Notes under the pieces: model-generated | Seen by the model: the letters and a program-made list of their open reading frames with translations, nothing else | The model's database searches: none | What the model was told of the DNA's origin: nothing | Shown: in pieces, positions 54,904 through 64,000 of the stretch | How positions within the stretch are numbered: the first letter of the stretch is position 1 | Layout: the number at the start of each line of letters is the position of its first letter | Translations under genes and position numbers: made by a program | Origin: Puccinellia tenuiflora | Taxonomy: Eukaryota > Streptophyta > Magnoliopsida > Poales > Poaceae | Assembly (NCBI GenBank): GCA_012064385.1 | Contig: QRDG01001992.1 | Coordinates: 1-64,000 of the forward strand | Length of the DNA: 64,000 nt | Direction of reading: 5' to 3'

Positions 54904-56475
54904 TGATACCCACAAGTATAGGGGATCGTTGAAGTCTTCGATGTGTAAGTATAGTATCGATCCCACGAGGAGTAGAAAGTATAAGTATTTATCCTCTCAA
55001 ATAAGAGTGTCACTTCCCTTATTATCTATGCACTAGACAAACTAAAATGATTAAATGATGCAAGTGTTTTTGGGTTTTTGGTGTAGAGTTTGCAATAAAG
55101 TAAAATGCTGAAAATGCAATATGACAAGTGAAAGCTCTCAAAGAGAGAAAGCCCAATCCTCTATGCAGCAAGAGGACAAGCTCAAGTGTGTGTTTCTTAT
55201 AGGTGGAGAGAGTTCCCAAGGGCTACTTAGACTTCATGGCATAAATATTTGTAGAACAATAAGGTAAACATTTTGTCAAGTTTTAATCTTCTTTGGACGG
55301 AGCCATAATTAGGAATAGCTAAATAAATAAACTAAACCTCCTATGATGGATCATGTGGCCAAGTAAATGACTGCACAAGAGTTATTAAGACATAAAGTCT
55401 CAACATAGCATTAATCTTTAAGGTCCCCGATACTAATACCCTCATAATGCAACTTCATGATCCGGTCTCAGGTTTACATGTCCTCCCAAGTCTTCCTCAC
55501 TCCATTACACTACGGTGTTCTCCTATGAGCCCATATAGGTGAAGTGATGTGCAGTCGACGTTCGCACAACACCATCATAGAATCACATAAAAGATAAAAA
55601 CTAGACAAAATACCAACACATGTCATATAAAAATCATTGCCAATTCATCCTATACCCCCAGGAATATGAGAGAACTACTCAGAACGCCAAGACATGATAT
55701 GATTCAGTGGTACAAGTGATACAACACAATCTGAAAATATGATCTTCCCCACAAAACAATGACAAGTAGTAATTCACAAACATGTAGAATAGTACTTAGA
55801 CAATAGCTAGGGTTCGAACAATCTCAAACTATGAGGGGGATGAAGTGGATCACGAAGATGGTGATGGAGATGGTGATGGAGATGGTGCTGGTCTTGATGG
55901 TGGTGTTGATGGAGACTCCGGAGGGGGGATGGAGAAGACCTCCGGAGGTGATTCCGGCGGCGTTTCCCCCCTCCGATCTTCTTCGGCGGCAGCCTTCTGT
56001 CTCTCTGTTTCTGGTTTTGTGTTTCTCCGCCGCCTCCCCTCGAAACTCCTCGGGGGGCTATTTTTATAGTCGGTTTTAGGTCAAGACGAAGCCACGGGGA
56101 CGAAGATCGACGGCAACGGAGCCTCGAGGGCCCAGATGAGTGGTCCCATGCGGCCAGGTACAGGGGCCGCGTGGGCCACCCTCTTTTGGCCCTCCGGCCT
56201 CCGTTTGCTTGCATCCTTCGCTCCGAGGTCTTCTTCCTTCCAAAAAATGATCCCCGTAAATTTTCAGCTCATTATGACGTCGTTAAGGCCCTGAAATAAA
56301 TAAGGAAAGAAATAGGGTTTTTCTGCCTGCGCAGGATTAATTCCATAAATAGGGGAAATCATTATTAATTACCAAAAATCATTAAATAACAGTAATATAC
56401 CCCTTATATGATGCAAATATGAATGGAATACAAGTATTATAGTGCAAAGTTCTTGTATGCATTTTACATGCATCA
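54904..56475 (-). mobile_element. solo LTR of another LTR retrotransposon, 1572 bp
   Basis: On the minus strand it starts TGATGCATGTAAAATGCATA and ends GTATCA, and has a TATA-like ctataaaaatag (about 56062). Flanks GTGGG (54899-54903) and GTAGG (56476-56480) are an almost identical 5-bp duplication, so it inserted in LTR B. No internal domain is present, so it is a solo LTR from recombination. It holds a gatggagatggtgatggag-type microsatellite near 55860. Confidence 0.8.
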
Positions 56476-57769
56476 GTAGGGCACCCCCTCGGCCCCCTCC
56501 GACGCCTATAAATTCACATTAAACCTAAAAACGTCGGGGCGGCCACTATTTTCCAGAGAAGTCATCCCGACGCGCCGTCATCTCAAACTCCAGAGAAGTC
56601 ATCCCGACGCGCCATCATCTCAAACCCTAGTTCGGGGGTGATTCTGAAGCAGATCCCGGCACTCTGCCGGAGGGGAGATCGATCCCGGAGGGCTCATCAT
56701 CGTCATGCCTTCCTCCGGGATGATTTGTGAGTAGTCCCACCTTGGACCATGGGTCCATGGCAGTAGCTAGATGGTAGTCTCTCTCTCTCTTGTGCTTCAT
56801 GTCTTATGATCAGCTGCCTAACATGATCAAGATCGATTATTGTAATGCTATGTGATGTGTTTGCTGGGATCTGATAGATTATAAAGTTACGATCAGATTG
56901 TGCATGATTCTTATATGTTGATTTATGTTCTTGCATGCTCTCCGATGTGCGTAGTTATTTTGGCCAAGTGATTGTGTGTATCTCCAAGAGAGGATATTTA
57001 TGCTAGATAGTGGGTTCATGCCCCCTTTTGTTCCTGGGCACGAGTGAAAGAAACGTCTAAGGGCGAGGGTGTGATGTTGCTACTAAGGGTAAAACAGCGG
57101 TGTTAATGTCTCTTTTGATATTAGTATTGCTTACTTCATGCGCTTTACTTAATGCAAATGTCTGTTGCTTGCAACTTAATACCGATGGGTGATAGGCTGG
57201 ATAGCGATCCCACGGTGGACTTTTTAGACAAAGATGCAGTTGGACTCAATGGTCTTTGTTCATTGTCGTGATGCCTACTTAAATATTATCATGTTCTCTT
57301 TGTTATAGCTAGATTAATTTTGTGTTATAATCTTGTCAATTGCCAGCTGTAATTTGTTTACCCATCATATGACTGTTCTATTTACTTGAGAGACTCCACT
57401 AGTGAACCCATGGCCCCCGGTCCATCTTTTTTACATTGATTGCAACCTTTATTCATCACTTTTCATCATCATTACTCCACTGGTCCATTTTCATATTTCA
57501 CTATACAATTAACCGCTTTGTTTTCTGCGAGACCGGAAAGATTGACAACCTTTCCGCCGTTGGGGGCAATGTATTTTGGTTGAGTGTGTGGAGGTCCACG
57601 TCTGTTGAAGATTAAGCGTCAGAGATCTTCAACATTCACTTTGTTGTTGATTTCAAGGTCAAACTGGTTCGATAAACCTCGGTTCATTATCGAGGGAAAA
57701 TTGCTGCTTGCTACATCTCTGCCTTCGCTTGGGGCACCACCCAACTCTTCATCAGTAGCAATCAGCTAT

Positions 57770-58522
57770 CTGCCGACTGATCTTTCTCATCTTGAGGCCC
57801 ATTTCACGGAAGAAGAGATCAAGGAAACTATTTTCTCCATGCCTTCCGACAAGGCCCCCGGTCCGGACGGGTTCACGGGAGTGTTTTTAAAGTGTGTTGG
57901 GCTATTAATAAGGCCGACATTACTGTCGCGTTCAACCAAATTCACAAGCTCCGCTCCCTCGGTTTTGACCAGCTAAACTCTGCGCATATCATGACTACGG
58001 ACCGATTAGTCTGATCCATAGCATGGCGATTTTTTTTCTAAGCTCCTGGCCAACCGTTTGGCCCCTGAGTTGGACACGCTGGTATCCTCTAGCCAAAGTG
58101 CTTTCATCAAGAAACGATGCATCCAGGCCAATTTTCTTTATGCCCAGAATCTAATCTGTGACTTGCATCGCTCGCGCACTGCCTCCCTTTTCCTCAAGCT
58201 TGATATTGCGGGTGCCTTTGACTCTGTGGATTGGAGCTATATGTTGGGTGTGCTTAGGAGCCTTGGTTTTGGTCCCCGTTGGTGTGATTGTCTCTCCATG
58301 CTTTTTGGTTCGGCTTCTTCTAGGATTCTTCTCAACGGCCAGCCGGGAGCTCGCTTTGTGCACAGGAGAGGGGTCCGTCAGGGCGACCCGCTCTCCCCGA
58401 TGCTCTTCATTTTGGCAATTGACCCACTGCAAGCTATTCTTGACCTGGCCACATTGCACGATATTCTGTCCCCTATTCGTTCGCGCGTTGCCCGCCTGCG
58501 CACGACCCTCTATGCAGACGAC
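57770..58522 (+). mobile_element. LINE B fragment, reverse transcriptase part
   Basis: Two frames continue the LINE begun at 44860. The first has LEAHFTEEEIKETIFSMPSD and KAPGPDGFTG. The second has QSAFIKKRCIQANFLYAQNL, LKLDIAGAFDSVDW, VRQGDPLSPMLFILAIDPLQ and finally TTLYADD, the RT active-site motif. A frame break separates them near 57975-58058. It stops at 58522 by insertion of an LTR with target ACGAC; the rest of the LINE would lie beyond that element. Confidence 0.85.
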
Positions 58523-59677
58523 TGATGACGTGGAACACACGTTCGCTGGGGAACCCCAAGAGGAAGGTATGATGCGGTACAGAAGCAGTTTTCCCTTGAT
58601 TACAAAACCAAGGTTATCGAACCAGTATGACTTGGAGAAGGCTTAGCAAGGTGTCAACGGTGCCAGAAAAGAGGTGTTGCTGGCGTGCTGACGTGGACCT
58701 GCACACAATCACAAACAAACTACTTTGCCCCAACGAAACAGAGAGGTTGTCAATCTCTCCGGCTTGCTGAACACAAAGGATTAAATGTGTGGATGTAAAA
58801 TATGACGAGAGTGAAATATGACCAGCAAGCAAATGATGATGAAAAGCTATGAAGACGGTTGTAAGCAATGTAGAAAAATAGGACCGGGATCCACAGTTCA
58901 CTAGAGGTGTCTCTCCAAAAGATATGCATGATGGGTAAACAAATTACAGCATGGCAATTGACAGAATTGTGGGCGCACAACAAGACTATCATAAAACAAT
59001 ATAGTTCACCGTTTCATCTAATATGGGCATTACGTCAAAATACATAGACCGTCATCCAACTGCATCTATGACTAATAATCCACCCTGGGATCGCTATCCA
59101 GCATGTCACCCAAAAGTATTCAGTTGCAAGCAACAGATCATTGCAATAAGCAAAGTGCATAATGTAAACAATGTGAATAACACAAGGAAATCACACCGTT
59201 GTTTTCTCCCTAGTGGCAACAACACATCTCTTGTCTTAATCATTTCTGTCAACCCGAGCTCAGACAAGAGAGGCATGAACCCACTATCTAGCATAAATAC
59301 TCCCTGATACAACACTAATAATTACTTGGCCAAAGCATCCACTAGCATCGGAGAGCATGTAAGATCATAGATAAAACACAACACATAGATGAACAGAAGC
59401 AATGCCTTTCACAATTCATCAGATCCATGCAAACACAATCATATAGCAGTTTCAGATAATATGATCTTGATCATGATAGGCAGCTCACAAGATCTAAGCA
59501 ATGGAGTACAAGGAGGAGAGACAACCATCTAGCTACTGCTATGGATCCGTATTCCCGTGGTGGACTACTCATGCATCACTCCGGAGGCAGGCATGGTGGT
59601 GTAGATGCCTCTGGTGTCGATTCCCCTCTCCGGCAGGGTGCCGGGAAGAGCTGCAGAACCCTCTCGAACTAGGGTTG
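58523..59677 (-). mobile_element. partial LTR, family of element A, cut by a Copia element
   Basis: Plus-strand TGATGACGTGG at 58523 is the inverse of this LTR's end. The sequence then tracks 29684-30830 closely (gagaggttgtcaatctctcc, catgatgggtaaacaaatta). The 5-bp ACGAC before it may be its target duplication. It stops at the Copia start at 59678, so the remainder should lie beyond the right edge. Confidence 0.8.
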
Positions 59678-61376
59678 TGTTGGAGATATGCCCAAGAGGC
59701 AATAATAATGATTATTGTTTATCATATTTCTCCGTTCATGATATGTTTAATTCCATGCTAGAATTGTATTAACCGGAAACAAATGCATGTGTGGAATATA
59801 AACGGTAATGTGTCCCTAGTCTTTCCTCTTGTGACTAGTTCGTTTAATTAAGTGATGGTTAGATGTTTCCTAACCATGGATTTATGAATCACTTGATAAA
59901 CGAAGTTTGTATCATGGGAGATGATATAATGGACAAGACTCAAATTAAATAGATGTCAAATATAGTTTCCTTAGACCATGAGATTATGTCACTCCCGCTT
60001 ATCGGAGGAGAGCTTTGTGGACATCAAACGTCACTTCGTAACTGGGTGATTATAAAGGTGGCTTTCAGGTTCTCCGATGATAGGTTGTTGGGTGGCATGT
60101 TTCGAGACTGGGATTTGTTCGTCCAACAGTTGGATAGATATCTCTGGGCCCTCTCGGTAGTATAGCATCCAAACGCTTGCAAGCATATGACTAAGTGGCT
60201 AGTCATAAGGGATCCTATTCTATGGGAACGAGTAAAGAGAACTTGTCGGTAACGAGATTAATCAGATATGGAGATATCGGTGGATTGAATCTCGGACAAG
60301 TAATATATCGTGAAACAAAAGGAATCGTATATGGATTAATTGAATCCCAGACATTGTGGTTCGACTAGTAAAGTACTTCGTCGAATATGTAGGAATTAAT
60401 ATGGGCATCCCGGTCCCGCTATTAATATGACATATTCGCGAACCCGCAGAGTCACACACTTAACGTTCGATGTAGTTAGGGTTCGAGATAAATGATGGTG
60501 AGAACGAATATTGATTCGGAGTCCCGGATGGGATCCCGGACGTCACGAGGAGTTCCGGAGTGGTCCGGAGAATAAGATTCATATAAGGAAAGTTGTTTCC
60601 GGAGGTTAAGAAAGGTTCGGGAATTTATCGGTAAAGTACCGGAATGTTCTAGAAGGTTCTAGAGGGGTCTAGAAGTGGGGCCCATAGGAGTATGGGGCCC
60701 ACAAGGCATGAAGGGGTAGTGGGCTGGCCTATTGGGCCAGCCGCACCACACCCTTAAAGGCCCATGCGGGCCAAGCTTCTAGAAGGGGGGGGGGCGGCCT
60801 AAACCCTAAGGGGTTGCTTGGGGGGCAAGCCTCCCCCCTTGCGCCGGCCCTAGATGGAGGGGTGGGGCGCAGCCCCCCTGCCCCCTATATAAGGAGGCCT
60901 AGAGGAGGGGGTGCGGCACCCCAAGGCCACCCCATAGGTGCCCTAGCCGCACCCCTCTCCCTCCTTGCCGCCGCCTCCCTCCTCCTCCTCCTCTCTCCCG
61001 ATAGCTGCTTGGCGAAGCCCTGTCGGATCTCCACCATACACACCACGCCACCGTCGTCGTGCTGCTGATCTCGCGAACCTCTCCACCACCTCTTGCGGGA
61101 TCAAGAACGTGGAGTCTTCATCGAGCTGTACGTGTGGATCTCTCGGAGGCGTTGCTCGTGCGGCGCTTGGATAATACATCTCCTCGCGACTAGACGAGTC
61201 TAGTTGCGGGGATCGACTAGCCAACCCCTGCCTCGACAAAACACTCACGGTTTTCTTCGAGGGTGAGATTCGATCTCCTTCTTGCTACCAACCTCTCGTA
61301 GATCGGATCTAGATGTTGGGTTTATTCCGCTATCTTTGCGTAGGAAAATTTTTGTTTTCTATGCTGCGACCCTACA
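59678..61376 (+). repeat. 5' LTR of the Copia element (1699 bp)
   Basis: TG...CA ends with the family's characteristic first 30 bases. The TATA box TATATAAGG is at 60887-60895 within cccctatataaggaggcc. Left target half is likely GGTTG (59673-59677); the right half is outside the window. Confidence 0.9.
60887..60895 (+). promoter_or_regulatory. TATA box of the Copia LTR
   Basis: TATATAAGG sits in a GC-rich stretch about 490 bases before the LTR end, where the U3/R boundary of this family lies. Confidence 0.75.
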
Positions 61377-61377
61377 G

Positions 61378-61390
61378 TGGTATCAGAGCC
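61378..61390 (+). other. primer-binding site of the Copia element
   Basis: TGGTATCAGAGCC is complementary to initiator tRNA-Met and starts one base past the LTR end. Confidence 0.9.
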
Positions 61391-62627
61391 TAGATCTATT
61401 CGTAGATGTTGGTGCGATTAGACACAAGTGTTGTGGGCGTTGATAATTTGTGTTGCTACCTTCTCGCGTGCACTTTGCATCTTTGCGGTACTGTAAGATT
61501 GAAGCGGCCCGGACCAACTTTACTCGTCCACGCACGAGAGACCGGTTCCACGACTGACATGCAACTTGTTTTGCATAAGTGGCTGGCGGGTGTCTGTTTC
61601 TCTTGCTTTAGTGAAGATGCAATTTTCAATGGAAGGCCTTTCAAAAGGATGAGTAAATCAGCAACTATTTTATCACCGTTGTGGCTTTGCGTAGATTAGA
61701 ACGGTTCTATCTATTGACCCATTAGAAGCCACGTAAAAATTGCATAAACAAAGTAGAGGCGTCTAATTTGTTTTTGCAGGGTTTGTGATATGGTATGGCC
61801 TCAAGATATGATTATGTGATGTATGCAATGATCATGTTTTGTAATTTTCACGACTTGCATGTCGATGAGTACGGCAACCGGCAGGAGCCTTATGGTTGTC
61901 TTTTATTTATTGTATGACCTGCGTGTCACTTTAAACACCATGTAATTGCTTTACTTTATTTGCTAAGAGTAGCTAATAGTAGTAGTTGCAATAGTTGGTG
62001 GAGACAACCATGGTGATGGCATTTGAGCTGGTGATGATGGAGATCATGCCGGTGCTTTGGAGATGGAGATCAAAGGCACAGGAAAAGGCTATACCATGTC
62101 ACAATTTTGAATTGCATGTGATGTTAATCCTTTTTATGCACCTTATGGTTTATGCTTAGATACGATCTCGACGGTAGCATGATAAGGTGATCTCTCGCGT
62201 TAATATCAAGAAGTGTTCTCCCCTAGTATGCGCCGTTGCCAAAGTTCGTCGTTTTGAAGCACCACGTGATGATCGGGTGTGATAGATTCTACGTTCACAT
62301 ACAACGGGTGCAAGCCAGTTTGCACATGCAGAAATACTACGGTTTACTTGACGAGCCTAGCATGTACAGACATGGCCTCGGAACACAGGAGCCGAAAGGC
62401 TAAACACGAGTCATATGAATGATATGATCAACATGGAGATGTTCACCATTTGAAGCTGCGCCACTTCACGTGATGATCGGTTGTGGTGTAGTGGATTTTG
62501 GATCGTGTGTCACTAAACAACCAGAGAGATGTTGAGTTTAGTGGGAGTTCGTTTTATAATTAGATTATCTTTCGAACACAATATCATGAACATAGTCTAA
62601 ACACCTTGCAAATAATGTTGTAGATCA
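61391..62627 (+). other. untranslated leader of the Copia element
   Basis: A leader of about 1.2 kb between primer site and gag, with no long frame. This is usual for the BARE family. Confidence 0.6.
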
Positions 62628-63494
62628 ATGGCCCTTCCCAACATCACCATGAACTTTAACGCGTTCCTAGAGAAAGACAAGCTGAAAGACGATGGAAGCA
62701 ATTTCTCAGATTGGTTTATGAATCTGAAAATTATCCTCAAAGCTGCCAAGAAACTGTATGTCCTAGATGCACCGCTAGGTGAGGCTCCAGCAGAGGGAGC
62801 GGCTGAAGACATTAGGAATGTCTGGGCAGCCCGTTCAGAGGACCACGAGATAGTTAAGTGCGGTCTGTTGTACGGCTTAGGACCTAAGCTTCAAAAGCGT
62901 TTTGAGCACCATGGCGTTCATCAGATGATCGTTGATCTGAAAGCTATGTTTCAGACTCAAGCCAAGGTGGAGAGGTATGAAGCCTCTTCTAAGTTCTTTA
63001 GCTGTATGATGGAAGAGAACAGCTCCGTCAGTGAACACGTGCTCAAGATGTCTGGGTACGGTGATCGTCTGGCGCAGCTGGGTGTTGTGATTCCCAATGA
63101 GTTGGGGATTGACCGTGTTCTCCAGTCACTTCCACCTAGCTACAAAAGCTTTGTGATGAACTATAACATGCAAGGGATGGAGAAAACTCTCCCTGAGCTT
63201 TTCGCGATGTTAAAGACCGCGGAAGTGGAAATCAAGAAGGAGCATCAAGTGTTGATGGTCAACAAGACCACCAGTTTCAAGAAAAAGGGCAAAAGAGACA
63301 ACTTCAAGAGGGACGGCAAGCGAGCTGCCGGGCCTGCGAGGAAGTCAAGGAAGGGCCCTAAGTCTGATACTGAGTGCTTCTACTGCAAGGGAACCGGACA
63401 CTGGAAGCGGAACTGCCCCAAGTATTTGGCGACAAGAAGGCTGGCACCGTCAAACAAGGTATATATGATATACAAGTTATTGATGTGTATTTAA
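62628..63494 (+). pseudogene. Copia gag polyprotein, broken before protease
   Basis: The frame opens MALPNITMNFNAFLEKDKLK and carries the Copia gag core (NFSDWFMNLKIIL, later LPPSYKSFVMNYNMQGMEK). It has a zinc knuckle CFYCKGTGHWKRNC (C-x2-C-x4-H-x4-C) at about residues 246-259, which binds RNA in the capsid. It is intact to about 63427. After that the homology continues in another frame, so a small indel near 63428 separates gag from pol. I do not correct the break. Confidence 0.85.
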
Positions 63495-64000
63495 CAAGTG
63501 ATCGTAGTAGCACCTGGGTATTTGATACTGGTTCGGTTGCTAATATATGTAACTCGAAACAGGAGCTGCGGAATAGACGACGCTTGGCAAGGGACGAGGT
63601 GACGATGCGAGTTGGAAATGGATCAAAAGTTGAAGTCATCGCTGTCGGCACACTCCCTCTGCATTTACCTTCGGGATTAGTTTTAAACCTTAATAATTGT
63701 TATTATGTGCCTGCGTTAAGCATGAACATTGTATCTGGATCTTGTTTATTGCGAGACGGTTATTCATTTAAGTCTGAAAACTTTGGTATTTCGATTTATA
63801 TGGATAATACCTTTTATGGTCATGCACCTGAGAGGAATGGTTTATTTCTATTGGATCTCGATAGTAGTGATACACATGTTCATAACATTGATGCCAAAAG
63901 ATGCAAAGTGAATGATGATAATACCACGTATTTGTGGCACTGCCGTTTGGGTCATATTGGTGTAAAGCGCATGAAGAAACTCCATTCTGATGGACTTTTG
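63428..64000 (+). pseudogene. Copia protease and pre-integrase region, partial
   Basis: From 63428, offset by two from the gag frame, the sequence is open for 191 codons to the window edge. STWVFDTGSVANIC holds the D-T-G of the aspartic protease; YLWHCRLGHIGVKRM near the end is the gag-pre-integrase H-x-R-L-G-H motif. Integrase, RT and RNase H are outside the window. Confidence 0.85.

Larger units (their letters stand above)
45079..57764 (+). mobile_element. LTR retrotransposon B, non-autonomous, with nested insertions
   Basis: In order: 5' LTR remnant lacking U3 (45079-46226), tRNA-type primer site (46237), gag-protease frame (46419-47027), long non-coding part with gcgcttgttgggaggcaacc (47281), polypurine tract (49733-49750), and a 3' LTR in three pieces (49751-49865, 54677-54903, 56481-57764). 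The pieces are separated by a Helitron and a solo LTR. It has no reverse transcriptase or integrase, so others would have to mobilise it. It is the sister of element A and inserted into LINE B. Confidence 0.82.
49751..57764 (+). repeat. 3' LTR of element B, split in three
   Basis: It starts TGATACGTGTCAAACGTATC and ends GTAGCAATCA. The pieces are 49751-49865, 54677-54903 and 56481-57764, adding to about 1626 bp, close to the 1589-bp LTR of element A. A TATA box (cctataaattc, 56506) lies in the last piece. Confidence 0.8.
59678..64000 (+). mobile_element. Copia retrotransposon, BARE/Angela/WIS type, partial
   Basis: It starts TGTTGGAGATATGCCC and AGAGGCAATAATAA, the opening of the BARE/Angela/WIS LTR. 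The LTR ends at 61376 (CCCTACA) and is followed by the tRNA-Met primer site. After a leader, gag starts at 62628; protease and the pre-integrase region follow and run off the window. It inserted into the LTR at 58523. Confidence 0.93.

Noticed and set aside
55807..56214. Minus-strand frame of 135 codons with His-rich repeat
   Set aside because: Lies within a solo LTR; the His run comes from a gatggt microsatellite on the other strand.
1..64000. CRISPR arrays, phage genes or bacterial defence systems
   Set aside because: No regular short-spaced repeats and no prokaryotic gene structure; the window is plant nuclear DNA.

Overview
This is nuclear DNA from a grass, most likely a Triticeae species (wheat, Aegilops or barley group). 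The evidence is an Au-type SINE, a BARE/Angela/WIS-type Copia LTR, a Cassandra solo LTR, Stowaway and Tourist MITEs, and Triticeae-style LTRs starting TGATACG, set among sparse intron-containing plant genes. No prokaryotic, organellar or CRISPR features were seen.

Three protein-coding genes look complete or nearly so, apart from a one-exon F-box gene. (1) The F-box protein is at 5894-7018, minus. (2) A leucine-rich-repeat receptor-like pseudokinase of the At3g03770 type is at 19720-23114, minus, with seven exons, one GC-AG intron and one unresolved reading-frame junction. (3) A G-type lectin S-receptor-like kinase is at 36416-39790, plus, seven exons, about 828 residues, with every junction in phase. 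(4) The spliceosomal protein SmB is at 42512-43300, minus. A 62-residue membrane protein (9963-10151, minus) and a 34-residue secreted-like ORF (2567-2671) are possible small genes.

From 1 to 19 kb the window is a patchwork of small DNA transposons and degenerate pieces: a Gypsy RT scrap joined to a LINE endonuclease scrap, two non-autonomous hAT elements with perfect 8-bp target duplications, a SINE with a 14-bp duplication, and Stowaways. A probable Mutator-like element (about 10.8-17.3 kb) holds pieces of at least three host genes: neutral ceramidase, a PsbP-like protein and an unknown two-exon gene. One ceramidase intron is filled by a Tourist element nested in a Stowaway. From 26.7 to 34.6 kb there are a small Helitron, a LINE, and a minus-strand LTR element that cut the LINE.

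From 43.7 kb to the right end the DNA is a retrotransposon nest. A LINE (44.86-58.52 kb) was split by a plus-strand LTR element (45079-57764). The 3' LTR of that element was itself split twice, by a 4.8-kb Helitron (49866-54676) and by a 1.57-kb solo LTR (54904-56475). The LINE was cut again by another LTR (from 58523), which was in turn cut by a Copia element (from 59678) that runs off the window.

The genes show no operon-like cooperation. The two receptor-like proteins act at the plasma membrane, the F-box protein in SCF ubiquitin ligation, and SmB in the nuclear spliceosome. The points most worth checking are the gene-fragment mosaic, the Helitron with internal copies of its own 3' end, and the splice anomalies in the pseudokinase gene.
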